Source: Calendula officinalis | Lineage: Eukaryota > Streptophyta > Magnoliopsida > Asterales > Asteraceae | Assembly: GCA_963853835.1 (NCBI GenBank) | Contig: OY970835.1 | Location: forward strand, 36,220,047-36,284,046 | Direction: 5' to 3' | DNA length: 64,000 nt | Shown here: piece after piece, positions 11,150-21,834 of the stretch | How the letters are laid out: the number at the start of each line of letters is the position of its first letter | How positions within the stretch are numbered: position 1 is the stretch's first letter | Notes under the pieces: generated by a model | What the model was told of the DNA's origin: nothing | The model's input: only the letters and a program-made list of their open reading frames with translations | Databases searched by the model: none | Program-made: the position numbers and the translations under genes

Positions 11150-12436
11150 CCATTAAAGAGATTGTCTAAGTGGAGGTAGAAAGACTACTTTCATGAAAAA
11201 CATATGGAGTACATTTTAGTAGACTATTAGTAAGCCATATGAAATAAACATGAAGTGTGTACGTTATTAGTTTTTTTTTTAACAACAAAAAGAGTACACT
11301 AATTAAATTATAAGAGATTCGGTATGACCATCACCTTAACTAGCGACACAGAAAGAATATTTAACAAGACCACAAATCTTATACATCAATCAAGACACTT
11401 GATGATAAATTAGCATGATATTTGATGTATGAAGGGATAATTACAAGCCTTGGATCAGACACCACACATACCTTTAACAACAAAGCATTGACCTGTGTAT
11501 TGGTCCTACAAGGCTAATTTTGACCAAGACCATAATATTCTATTACTGTTTTTACCTTCTCTGACTTTACTCATTGCTCTTGCATATTCAAATCAGGATA
11601 TAATTCACAATTGAGTACAAAAATACTCCCACCATTTCATAAAATTCCATAAAATTTATCAGTGTATAATTATTTACTTTTTACTAAGATAAAGTATTAG
11701 CTAGATTTTGATTCATGTTATCGATCTACATGGGTCTAGGAGACCGTTTAGCATCATAGAGTTCGGTTTTGAATCAGCCTCTATAATGGGAGGTCTATAT
11801 GCCGAAATTTAAAAACCGGCATCTATTACTCATATTGTTTGGTTTTATCGTAGGTCGGGTTGTTTAAGATTTATTAGCTTTGGGTTCAAGAACAAATGCA
11901 ACAAAAGTTTATATTTTATATATTTTTTAATCTGAGAAATTTTAAGATACTAAAAAAAAATAAAACTTCAATAAAGTAAATAAAAAGTTATCGTCAACAT
12001 AAAAAGATGGAGAGAAATATGAGATATAATGAAATATGGGGTCTATCAAATGATCAGGATGGTGAGCACGCCATCTAGCTATGCCTTTTTTTCTTTTTCT
12101 TTTTGCCTAGGAATATCAGTTAGGAAATTAAAGAGATGTAGTATCTACACCATAAAAACTTATTCACACACAACATATGTTTTAATTTGGTACATTTGTA
12201 TAAACTTATTCACACACAACAACCTATGTTTTATTATATTTGTATAATTTGTTTTAAATTTTGTATAATGTCACAAGAGAAGAGAAGTAATTTTTGTGAA
12301 CTAGAACAAATAGGTAGTCGGATACATTTACAAAAGGTTGTTGTTTAGCCGTAAAGGTCTAATTATACGATAAATAATTAACAGTGTGATTTGAAACTGT
12401 TTGTAAGGTGAGATATAGATCAGCTTTTGTTTTAAT
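11150..12436. other. Upstream region of the receptor kinase gene
   Basis: No gene seen. An imperfect tandem duplication of about 50 bp lies at about 12155-12250 (AAACTTATTCACACACAACA twice), a few hundred bases before the kinase gene. Confidence 0.4.
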
Positions 12437-12448
12437 TATATATATAAA
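12437..12448 (+). promoter_or_regulatory. TATA box of BRL2-like gene
   Basis: TATATATATAAA lies about 85 bp upstream of the ATG at 12533 and fits a core promoter with a short 5' UTR. Confidence 0.55.
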
Positions 12449-12532
12449 GGTTCTTAAGTTATACATATAGATCATCTTTTTGTCTTTCTTTCCAAGTTAA
12501 CTGTCACCAATTTTCTGCAACTCATTTCTCCA

Positions 12533-15500
12533 ATGGAGATCAACACATTACATCTCTACATCTATGCATCCATAACCCTAACCTCTATGATCTTATTCAA
12601 CTCAGCTTCCACTTTGATCATTCCACCTTCAAATTCAAAATTACCCAAACCAAACCCCTATATTTCATCATCCGCCATTAAAACCGATTCTCAAGCTTTA
12701 CTCGAGTTCAAAAACATGATTGAAGATGACCCAAATGAAGCTCTCTCCAGCTGGCAACTCAACAAAACCCCATGCAAATGGTATGGAATCACATGCATAA
12801 ACAACCGAGTCACCCAACTCGATCTAACCGAGTCGTATCTCAAGGGTTCGGTTTCTTTCGACCCTTTTTCATCTTTAGATATGTTAACTATCTTAAACCT
12901 GTCAGAAAACCCACATTTGTTCATCAACTCAACTTCTTTATTTCAACTCCCATTAGGGTTAGAACAGATTATACTCTCCAATTCTGGAATCAAAGGTTTA
13001 ATTTTTGATAACTTTTTTGTCAAGTTCAAGAATCTTGCGGTTATCAATCTTTCAAAGAATAATCTTTCAGGTTTGTTGCCCGAAACCCTAGTGTCGAATC
13101 CTGATACGGTTCAAGTTCTTGACTTTTCTTCGAATAACATATTTGGAAACATTCCTGAATCGATTTCGAATTATACCAATCTCAAGAACTTTAATCTTTC
13201 ATACAATTTGATCACTGGTAATATACCGAAAACATTGGGGAGTTTAAAAAGCTTACAGATTTTTGGTGTTTCTCATAATCTACTCAATGGTTGGATTCCT
13301 GATGAGTTGGGTGATTTATGTGAATCATTGCAAGAACTCGGGATTTCGTTTAATAACATTACTGGAACAATTCCAAGCTCGTTTTCCTTGTGTTCTTGGC
13401 TTCGAGTTCTTGATCTTTCCAACAATAATCTCACTGGTCCGTTGCATGATTCCTTTTTTCAAAACATGGGTTCATTAGAGCGATTGATTTTAAGCAATAA
13501 CAAGATTTCTGGACCGTTTCCGGTGTCGATTTCATCCTGTAACAAGTTAAAGGTTGTAGATTTTAGCTCTAATATGCTTTCAGGAACTATCCCATCTGAA
13601 ATATGTTCTAAATCATCTTCACTCGAAGAGCTTCGAATACCTGATAATATGATATCCGGCCAAATCCCTGACGATTTATCGCAATGTTTGAAGTTAAAGA
13701 CGATTGATTTGAGCTTGAATTACCTCAATGGTACAATTCCGGCTGCAATCGGAAATCTAGAGAATCTAGAGCAGTTTATCGCTTGGTACAATGGATTGGA
13801 AGGGAATATTCCGGTGGAATTGGGGAAATTAAGTAAACTCAAGGATCTTATTTTGAACAACAATCATCTTTCTGGCCCAATTCCAGTGGAATTGTTGAAT
13901 TGTAGTAATCTTGAATGGATTTCCTTCACAAGCAATTCACTTTCCGGTGAAATCCCACCGGAGTTTGGTTTGTTATCGAGGCTGGCGGTGTTACAACTAG
14001 CAAATAACAGCCTTAGCGGCGAGATTCCGGTGGAATTCGGAAACTGCAGTAGTCTGGTTTGGTTAGATTTGAATAGTAATAAGTTAACAGGTGAAATCCC
14101 ACCTAAAATCGGTAGGCATATCGGAGCAAAACCATTTTTCGGAATTTTATCGGGAAATACGATTGTTTTCGTTAGGAATATTGGGAATTCTTGCAAAGGA
14201 GTTGGTGGTTTACTGGAATTCGCCGGAATCCGGCCGGAAAGACTATTACAAGTTCCGACGTTGAGAACTTGTGACTTTACTAGGATGTATTCCGGTGCTA
14301 TTTTGAGCTTGTTTACGCAATATCAAACCCTAGAGTACCTTGATCTTTCGTATAATGATCTTACTGGTAAAATTCCGGATGAATTTGGTGAGATGATTGC
14401 GTTACAAGTTCTTGTTTTGTCACATAATCAATTATCCGGTGAGATTCCGGATACATTTGGCCATTTAAAAAACATGGGTGTTTTCGATGCATCGCATAAT
14501 AGGCTTCAGGGTCATATTCCAGAATCATTTTCGAATTTGTCGTTTTTGGTCCAAATTGATCTTTCTAACAATGAGTTAACGGGCCAGATTCCTACAAGAG
14601 GTCAACTAAGCACACTACCCGAGAGTCAATATGTGAACAATTCAGGATTATGTGGCGTCCCGTTGCCGGAATGCCGCATGATGAGTAACCCGACGGTGGG
14701 TGGTGGTGGAAGATATAGTGGTGGTGGTGGTGGGCAGTCATCGGCTAAGTCTTTGGCTAACAATATTATAATGGGAATTCTCATTTTGGTTGCTATTGTT
14801 TGTTTGTTAGTCGTTTGGGCCATTGCTATGAGAGTGAAACGAAAGGTGGTTGAAGAACAAAAATTGCTTGAGAGACTACAAGCTTCTCGTTCGGCCACAA
14901 CATGGAAGATTGAAAAGGAGAAAGAGCCGTTGAGCATTAACGTTGCCACGTTTCAAAGACAACTGCGAAAACTGAAGTTTTCGCAGTTAATTGAAGCCAC
15001 CAACGGGTTCTCATCAGAGAGCCTGATCGGTTGTGGTGGTTTTGGAGAAGTCTTTAGGGCGAAACTAAAGGACGGATCGAGTGTGGCAATCAAGAAACTC
15101 GTTCGGTTAAGTTGTCAAGGTGATAGGGAATTCATGGCCGAAATGGAAACCTTAGGAAAAATCAACCACAAAAACCTTGTACCTTTGTTAGGATATTGCA
15201 AGATTGGGGAAGAACGACTTTTGGTGTATGAATTTATGGAGTTCGGTAGCCTTGATGAGATGCTACATAGAAGATCAATGAAGGGTGCATCAAATTGTAG
15301 GATTTTGAATTGGGAAGAAAGGAAAAGGATAGCGAGAGGTGCGGCGAAAGGGCTATGTTTTCTACACCATAATTGCATCCCTCACATAATACATCGCGAT
15401 ATGAAATCAAGCAACGTCTTATTAGACCATGAAATGGAGGCCCATGTTTCAGATTTTGGTATGGCACGACTAATTAACGCGCTTGACACACATCTAAGTG

Positions 15501-15889
15501 TTAGTACACTGGCTGGAACACCTGGGTACGTCCCACCCGAGTACTATCAAAGCTTTAGATGCACCGCAAAGGGTGATGTTTATTCATTAGGAGTGGTATT
15601 TTTGGAACTTTTGAGTGGGAAAAGACCAACCGATAAAGAGGATTTTGGTGACACGAATTTAGTCGGATGGTCGAAACTGAAGGTCCGAGAAGGGAAAGCA
15701 AGAGAAGTTATTGACTCCGAATTGTTATCGAACCCTGATGAAAAAGAAAGGGAAGACATAAAGGAAATAATTAGGTTTTTGGAAATAACATTGCAATGTG
15801 TTGATGATTTCCCTTCAAGAAGGCCAAATATGCTACAAGTTGTGGCATTGCTAAGAGATCTAAATGTGCCTAGAAATCCTGTTAATTAA
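12533..15889 (+). CDS. BRL2: Leucine-rich repeat receptor kinase BRL2/VH1 (BRI1-like 2)
   Basis: Single exon, 1118 residues, intronless as usual for the BRI1 family. Order: signal peptide (about 1-28), N-cap cysteine pair C81/C88, roughly two dozen LRRs (LSG.IP, LDLS), an island domain near 535-590 (GNSCKGVGGLLEFAGIRPER), further LRRs, second pair C707/C714, a transmembrane segment near 744-768, a juxtamembrane region (TTWKIEKEKEPLSINVATF) and a kinase domain. The kinase has G-loop GCGGFGEV (about 831), lysine K854, HRD 954-956 and DFG 974-976, and is an RD kinase with all catalytic residues present. The island and juxtamembrane sequences match Arabidopsis BRL2/VASCULAR HIGHWAY 1 rather than BRI1, BRL1 or BRL3. 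In that species BRL2 is a plasma-membrane protein of provascular cells acting in vascular patterning and is not a strong brassinosteroid receptor; the same role here is inference. The ATG is the first in frame and gives a normal signal peptide. Confidence 0.95.
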   Translation: MEINTLHLYIYASITLTSMILFNSASTLIIPPSNSKLPKPNPYISSSAIKTDSQALLEFKNMIEDDPNEALSSWQLNKTPCKWYGITCINNRVTQLDLTESYLKGSVSFDPFSSLDMLTILNLSENPHLFINSTSLFQLPLGLEQIILSNSGIKGLIFDNFFVKFKNLAVINLSKNNLSGLLPETLVSNPDTVQVLDFSSNNIFGNIPESISNYTNLKNFNLSYNLITGNIPKTLGSLKSLQIFGVSHNLLNGWIPDELGDLCESLQELGISFNNITGTIPSSFSLCSWLRVLDLSNNNLTGPLHDSFFQNMGSLERLILSNNKISGPFPVSISSCNKLKVVDFSSNMLSGTIPSEICSKSSSLEELRIPDNMISGQIPDDLSQCLKLKTIDLSLNYLNGTIPAAIGNLENLEQFIAWYNGLEGNIPVELGKLSKLKDLILNNNHLSGPIPVELLNCSNLEWISFTSNSLSGEIPPEFGLLSRLAVLQLANNSLSGEIPVEFGNCSSLVWLDLNSNKLTGEIPPKIGRHIGAKPFFGILSGNTIVFVRNIGNSCKGVGGLLEFAGIRPERLLQVPTLRTCDFTRMYSGAILSLFTQYQTLEYLDLSYNDLTGKIPDEFGEMIALQVLVLSHNQLSGEIPDTFGHLKNMGVFDASHNRLQGHIPESFSNLSFLVQIDLSNNELTGQIPTRGQLSTLPESQYVNNSGLCGVPLPECRMMSNPTVGGGGRYSGGGGGQSSAKSLANNIIMGILILVAIVCLLVVWAIAMRVKRKVVEEQKLLERLQASRSATTWKIEKEKEPLSINVATFQRQLRKLKFSQLIEATNGFSSESLIGCGGFGEVFRAKLKDGSSVAIKKLVRLSCQGDREFMAEMETLGKINHKNLVPLLGYCKIGEERLLVYEFMEFGSLDEMLHRRSMKGASNCRILNWEERKRIARGAAKGLCFLHHNCIPHIIHRDMKSSNVLLDHEMEAHVSDFGMARLINALDTHLSVSTLAGTPGYVPPEYYQSFRCTAKGDVYSLGVVFLELLSGKRPTDKEDFGDTNLVGWSKLKVREGKAREVIDSELLSNPDEKEREDIKEIIRFLEITLQCVDDFPSRRPNMLQVVALLRDLNVPRNPVN

Positions 15890-16920
15890 TTTTTGTATCT
15901 TAATATACTTAAAACCAGTAAATTTGGTTTTTGTCAAGATCGAGTGCTTATGTATTACTTGATTTTAAAATGATTAAATGTTGTTAGTTGTGTGTAACTG
16001 TGTTTCAATTGCTTTATGTTTTAAGATATGAGTTTGGTTTTGACTTATACGAGTCAACGATTTGACTTTCAAAATTAAAGACAACTTAACATATGTAAAT
16101 GATTATGACATGAATATATACATAAACGTTTAGGTATAATAAAAGAAAAGAAAAACACGAGCTCTGGTATCAACATTTGTTATATCAACTTTATACATCA
16201 CGAGGATAAGCTTGATAATTCCAAGAGCTCTTATAACAAAGGGAATTATACCCTTTTATATTTTAAAAATTAAAATTAAAATTATATTTATAATAAATAA
16301 AGGGTAGTAAAAGCAAAATGGTTTGCACGCCAAGCTAAGGTATAATAATGGTACTGTGAATAATTTGGAGAGACAAGAAGAATGTGAAATTGAGTGGTAC
16401 AAATGCATGCCTTTGACCGCATTTTGTCTCTGGTATTCCCCACAATCTTTTAAAAAATTGTTAGATTTGCATTCAAAATATTATATTTATTTTAAGGATA
16501 TTTAAAATATTTTTACATTGATGTTTTGGATTTGACTCGAATTTGCTTGCAATTAACTTGATGTAAAAATATAATTTGAAGAGATAATTTACAACTATTT
16601 GATCAATAATAATTAATGATCAAGGTTAAGCACATTCTTTATATTATGTGATAATTACATATAATTGTGTACTTATCACATATTAACAAGTTAAGGGCGG
16701 ATTAAAATGCCTTTTAAGATAATTGTAAGGATTTGTTGTCCCATTAACAAGTTTTTTTGAACGGAAAAAAACTTGTTTGTGATAAAATTAACAAGTTAAG
16801 GGACTGTTTTGTTATTTGTGATAAAATTAAAAATCAGCAAAAATATTATCTGCAACAAGATTCGAACCGGGAATGTTAAATTCAATTGTCAATCGGACTT
16901 TAGCATCACGAAAAGACAGA
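15890..16920. other. Intergenic region
   Basis: 3' flank of the kinase gene, then AT-rich spacer. A tRNA B-box-like word sits near 16861 (reverse of GGTTCGAATCT), possibly from a SINE, but no full element could be drawn. Confidence 0.4.
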
Positions 16921-16922
16921 GA

Positions 16923-17222
16923 GGGTGTTTGGGAAACATTTTGAAAAATCCTTATTAACTTATTGACTTTTCCAATAAGTTAATAAGTGAATAAATTGTT
17001 TGTGTAAGTGAACAAGGACTTTTAAAATGATTTTTTGGAAAAGTTTGAAATTGAGTTTTTGAAAAGTAAAACTCCCCTTACTTTTCATCCAACTTATTAA
17101 CTTTTCAATATAAATAAGTCAATAAGTTAAACCAAACATTATTTTTAAAACTACTTTTCAAAATCAAAAAGTAAGTCTTTTTACTTAAAAGTCGGTAAAT
17201 AATCACATCCAAACATGCCCAG
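16923..17222. mobile_element. Putative MITE upstream of AUG7
   Basis: The ends GGGTGTTTGGG and, inverted, GGGCATGTTTGGATG bracket about 300 bp in which AACTTATTGACTTTTCCAATA-type words recur in both orientations. No clean target-site duplication was found, so superfamily is open. It lies about 130 bp before the AUG7 ATG, so it may overlap the promoter. Confidence 0.5.
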
Positions 17223-17351
17223 AGTGCGAGAGTTAACAGTTTCTTAACAGTTTCAAACTAAAAATTCCCCAAATTGAATCAAATCAAACACTGATCACTA
17301 CTAGTATTCCACACAATCAAATCAAATCATCTTCAGATCGACTGAAAAATC

Positions 17352-19990
17352 ATGGCAGCAAAGCAAATGGAAGAGATACAGAGGAAATTAACGCTGTTAT
17401 CTTACCCCAGAGCAAATGCCCCTTCTCAATCTCTCTTATTTGCTGGCATGGAGCGATACTCTCTTCTTGAATGGCTCTTTTTCAAGTAAATTAGTCTTAA
17501 ATCGTTGAAATTTTACTATAGATTCATGTATTGGTGTGATTTGATCTTGACGATTGATCAATTACAGGTTACTGGGTGATAAATCCCCTTTTTCTCAACA
17601 AAATTTGCAAGGGGCTGCTATGGATCGGGATGAAGAAACTTCTCGAATACAATGTAAGTGTTTTAAAATTTGCCAAAATAGAAGGCCGGCTCAATGGGCT
17701 GGGCAAGCTGGGCGACCGCCCCGGGCCTCCAAACACCAAAGGACCCCTATTTTAGTAGTTCTCTATATATTTAGCTCAAAAAAAATCATACATTGCTAGA
17801 AATGCCCAAACTTAGCCCAAAATAAAAGTTGATTGATATTAAAAAAGGGCCCCATTTTATATTTCGAATATGCAAGTTTATTTAGAGTTTTATTTATTTG
17901 TTCTTTTTATGTATTATGGTTCGGAACATGTTAAGGGCCCCATTTTATATTTTGCCCCGGGCCCCAAATCGCCTTGAGACGGCACTGCAAAATAGGTTGA
18001 TTAGTGTGTATAATTGCTGTAATTCGTGTTTGTTGACTGTGTTATCAGCTATTGAATCCTTAAGATCCAATTGGTTTAGAAGATTTACATGTCAGATTAG
18101 CAGATGGTTTAACTTTTGAAGTTAATTTTTTTAGAATAAATGTATTTGGGCATGCTGTAAAGTTAATAACCCAATGGTTGATTTACAAAGATTCGATCAT
18201 TTATAACACCTTTTCTGAGAAGATATGTAATCAAGGTTGTAGTAAATAAGTACATGAATGATACAGTAAGTTGTACTGAAAAAATCACATAAAATTAGTA
18301 TCAAGTCAGATTTTATGATCCGTTAAAACAGAAATTTGAAAGTCAAAGTAAATAAACAATGGGATGCTGGTATTTTTCCTTAAAAATTTCTGCTCTCAGT
18401 CACAACTCATAACTTGCTTTTTTTTAACAGATTTGGCAGAAATTGCAAAGTTTCTTGGCATAACCACCGGTGTAGATACAGAAGCTATTCAAGTGAGTTT
18501 TGATTCTTATAATAGTATTATTCTTTTGATGCTTTTGTTAAAGATCTATTAGAATCTGTGAATAAATTTTGATTTTGTAGGATATGCATATTCCTATAAA
18601 TGATGCACTTATTTCTGTGTTGAACTCTGTTTAAAATTAATAATTTGTTGCAGGGAAGAGGAAGTTATGAAGAACGAACAGAAATGCTTCGTTTGATTGT
18701 AGATCTTGTTGAAGCTAGCATTTATGCTGATAATCCTGAGTGGAGGTTGGTTCATAAAATTTTTTCGATCCATTAAATGGGTCGGGTCGGGTTACCCGTT
18801 TTGATATGTTACCCAACCCTTCTGGACCATCCATTTTGCCAGCTGTAGAGGTTACCTACTTTAAAGCTGTTATTGATTTAGTTGTGTTCTGTGGTAGTGT
18901 TGATGAACAGGTGGCAAAGGATATACAGTTAATGGATTCAATTGCTGAAAAACAAGGTCAAATTTTCTCTGAAGAATGCAAATTGTTTCCTGCTGATGTA
19001 CAAATTCAGTCCATATATCCATTGTAAGATTCTTTTCACCCTTAATTCTAAATTACTTTAATTAAAAAAAAAAAAAACTGAATAAAGAGGTAAGGGTAGT
19101 TTGGTCATTTTAAGTTGACCCAGGGATCAAGAATGTAAGGAAATTTTGAAACTAGGGACCAAACCTGTAATTTGTATCACTTGGGGACTACATCCGTATA
19201 AATATGCAAACCACAGGGACCGTTAATGAAAATTGATTTGCAGGCCTGAGATATCAGATTTGGAGAAACAACTTGTTAGCCAATCTAGTAGATTATCAAG
19301 TTTGCAAGAAATGGTTGATGATTTAGCATTAAAGGTCTGCTCTGTTTCTTTATTTTTTTCTCATGATTCTTGTGATTCGACATTTTCATTATTTTTATTT
19401 TTATATATTTTATTGTAGCATTCATATAATCCTGATGAGGATTATGCTGAGGTGGACATGAAGTTGCGGGCACATCTAGAATCTTTCTTAGAAACTGCAA
19501 GATCCTTTAATACAATTTACACCAAGGTTCTCTTTAATTAATCATCCTACACTAGTCATTATTGATTTTTTATTTTTTGCTTTATTTATTTATTTACTTA
19601 TTTATTATATAATAATAATAGGAAATACGTCCGTGGACTCATATGATGGAGGTACCACAATTGCATGGGTTTGGACCAGCTGCAAATCGGTTATTAGATG
19701 CATACAAGATGCTTTTAAAGGTAACTTATCTCTTGTGTACAATTACCAATTTGCCCTCTTATCTTTGTTTTATATGGCAGTTTTTAGGGAACTTGAGAAA
19801 CCTACGAGACTCACATGCTGCAGTAGCCGTTGGATCATCTGAAAGTCAACCGTCTTCAGTGACAAGAATAATATCTGAGTGTGAATCTGCTTTGACTTTT
19901 TTAAACCGTGATCTTGGAATCCTTTCAGCTTCTATAGCTCGTGATGAAGCACAAAAATCAGGGTCACATATTGACTTAAACAATTTGTAA
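17352..19990 (+). CDS. AUG7: Augmin complex subunit 7
   Basis: Nine coding exons: 17352-17485, 17568-17653, 18431-18492, 18654-18745, 18898-19023, 19244-19334, 19419-19526, 19622-19720 and 19781-19990, all GT-AG. They total 1008 nt, giving 335 residues with no internal stop. Recognised from words such as LLSYPRANAP, FAGMERY, LLGDKSPFSQQNLQG, FSEECKLFPADVQIQSIYPL, HSYNPDEDY, EIRPWTHMMEVPQLHGFGPA and LNRDLGILSASIA, which are nearly identical to Arabidopsis AUG7 (about 330 residues). AUG7 is a subunit of the eight-part augmin complex that recruits gamma-tubulin to existing microtubules in spindle and phragmoplast. The middle region (about residues 160-230) looks helical and coiled. Intron 2 contains a hAT-like element and intron 5 looks repeat-derived. 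Exon joins were chosen by this homology and by frame. Confidence 0.95.
17682..17987. mobile_element. hAT-like MITE in AUG7 intron 2
   Basis: This 306-bp element lies 28 bp after the donor of intron 2. It is flanked by a perfect 8-bp duplication CAAAATAG (17674-17681 and 17988-17995). The ends AAGGCCGGCTCAATGG and, inverted, CAGTGCCGTCTCAAGG are imperfect inverted repeats. A truncated relative lies at 4794-5062. The intron keeps good splice sites. Confidence 0.85.
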
Positions 19991-20398
19991 AATCACATTT
20001 TTTTTGGGTACCCTAACAGCAATGTTATAGATGTAATTGTAAAAGAATATGAACTAAGATATTTGTGAGTTTGTTTTAACTTATGACTTAAGGGCTTATA
20101 CTTTATAAGATCATAAACCCCTCTAAAGTGTTTGGGTAAGAATAATTTATGTCAATTTTTAGGATGGACAAAGGCTTATGAGTTATAACTTATAAGCCAT
20201 AAACCCATCCTAATATCTATCATATACCAATTTTTTTGTTCTTATAAATACCATTGAAATCAAATCTTAGCAACCTGAAGTATGGGATTTATTCCTTATA
20301 TCAAGTTATCACTTATGTTTAATACCGAACTTAACACTTAAATCAATATTACATCAAGTAGTCACACAATATCATAATCACATTCTATTAATTCAATG
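19991..20398. other. 3' flank of AUG7
   Basis: Spacer. 20060-20215 contains inverted words (AACTTATAAGCC, GGCTTATACTTTATAAG) and TGTTTGGGTAAG, similar to the MITE at 16923-17222, perhaps a decayed copy. No gene. Confidence 0.35.
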
Positions 20399-20584
20399 AT
20401 AATCTCGAAATGAAATTCGGATGTTACATCCTCGAATCCATGAACGCCATTTGGAGCAAAATTTCATTTGTTCCAAGACTGGGTCAAGATCATCCCAACA
20501 TATTGAGTCGAAAGCCTTTTCAAAATCTACTTTGAAAACGAGTAATTTTTGTTTTATTTTATTTTGCATAACTACATATCTCAT
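20399..20584 (-). pseudogene. LINE reverse transcriptase fragment
   Basis: The minus strand reads LLVFKVDFEKAFDSICWDDL followed by MKFCSKWRSWI, the conserved RT core of plant L1-type LINEs (FKVDFEKAFD...W..L). It covers only this core and lacks the YADD part, so it is a short relic. Similarity to the LINE at 21572-54951 is at family level. Confidence 0.8.
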
Positions 20585-20965
20585 TCATGGTAAGAGGAAT
20601 ATCAAAATTTTCTCTCTCTTCAACGTAAGTGGACTGTTCTATGCTTACCACTTTATCAGTAATCTTTTGCAATCTACCGGTTACCAAGGTGATCAAGGGT
20701 CGAAGGAGGCGTTATAACTGAAACAGAAATAATAAACCAATGTCAATAACTTTATGGAGAAGAATAAAAACACAAATGCTACTTACTTTTAAAACCATAT
20801 TCTAATTGGGGCTACAATTGAGGAAAAATAATATTATAATTAGCTCTAAATTATTGGTTACAACAAATATGATTCAACAGGCCTGCTTAAAATGGAATGT
20901 CTTAAATTTTTTATATATAGTAAATATAAAGATTATGTATTAAATCAAATTTTATCATTGATATA
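20585..20965. other. Spacer between LINE fragment and Mutator-like MITE
   Basis: AT-rich. I see nothing beyond possible continuation of the degraded LINE fragment. Confidence 0.35.
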
Positions 20966-20974
20966 AATGAAAAT

Positions 20975-21181
20975 GAGTTTTTCTAACGTATGCCCCTGGG
21001 GCATACATTTGGGCAATTAATGAAGCATCAAATTTTCTAATACATTTTGAATAACACTAATGATCCTTAATTCTTACCATTTTAAATAATGCAATAAATA
21101 CAATTTTCAATTAAAATGGAAATTTGATGATTCATTGATTACACCTAATGTATGCCCAAGAGGCATACATTAAAAAAACCC
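20975..21181. mobile_element. Mutator-like MITE, 207 bp
   Basis: Flanked by a perfect 9-bp duplication AATGAAAAT (20966-20974 and 21182-21190). The terminal inverted repeats are about 75 bp, GAGTTTTTCTAACGTATGCC against GGGTTTTTTTAATGTATGCC. Each end also holds a local palindrome (GTATGCCCCTGGGGCATAC at the left). No coding sequence. Confidence 0.8.
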
Positions 21182-21336
21182 AATGAAAATATGTGACTTT
21201 TTAGGAATTAATGCAATGATAAAAATGGCATTGAACATTTTATATCATGTGATCCTTAGGTACATATTAACAAAATCCTAGATTAATAAGAGTTTATGTT
21301 GCTCAATAGTTCCTCCCTGATTACTAAAGTCAAAAT

Positions 21337-21556
21337 TTTTTTTTGGAAACGGTTTTTATTAAAAAAAAAAAAAACTAGCTAAGAGCTAGAAAAACAAAGT
21401 AACTAACAATTACATGGTAAAATAAGTCATTCGGCCCAACTAACTTTATACTTTACTCTACGGTTACAAATCCAAAGATACGCGACTTCTTTAATGGAAT
21501 CGACAAGTAAATTTCTTCGAGAATCACCATTATTGAACGTGATAGCATTCCTATTC
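21337..21556 (-). mobile_element. LINE 3' end, minus strand, interrupted by the plus-strand LINE
   Basis: Read on the minus strand, this encodes a LINE C-terminal stretch (NNGDSRRNLLVDSIKEVAYL, then WICNRRVKYKVSWAE) and ends in A-rich sequence at 21337-21375. AAGTCAAAAT occurs at 21327-21336 and again at 55009-55018, which would put the other end of this 5'-truncated insertion at about 55008, beyond the plus-strand LINE. The 10-bp duplication is modest, so the far boundary is tentative. Confidence 0.55.
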
Positions 21557-21834
21557 AATTTTTATATTGTTTGACCTTATAAATCACTCAAATTTGGTCC
21601 GTCTCCCTTTCGTGTTGCACATTCTTGGTTAGAATTCGCTGATTTTGATGGGGTAGTCGAGAAGGCATGTAACGAGGTCATGGCAGTTAGGGTTCGAATA
21701 TAATACACCTCAAAAACAAGTTTAAATTCGTTAAAGAAAAGTGCAAGAAGTGGCTTGTAGATGATCATCGTGAAAACACTCTTGGGTGGTCTATCCGTCT
21801 CCGGTTCTTAATAGGTGAAATTGATAAGAAGATA

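Noticed and set aside
16855..16875. tRNA gene or SINE suggested by B-box words (also near 55890 and 62833)
   Set aside because: No cloverleaf and no clear A box at the right distance. At best they are degraded SINE pieces whose limits I cannot set.
17554..17799. 81-codon plus-strand ORF over AUG7 exon 2
   Set aside because: It reads through the exon 2 donor into intron 2 and the hAT element. The spliced AUG7 model explains the conserved part.
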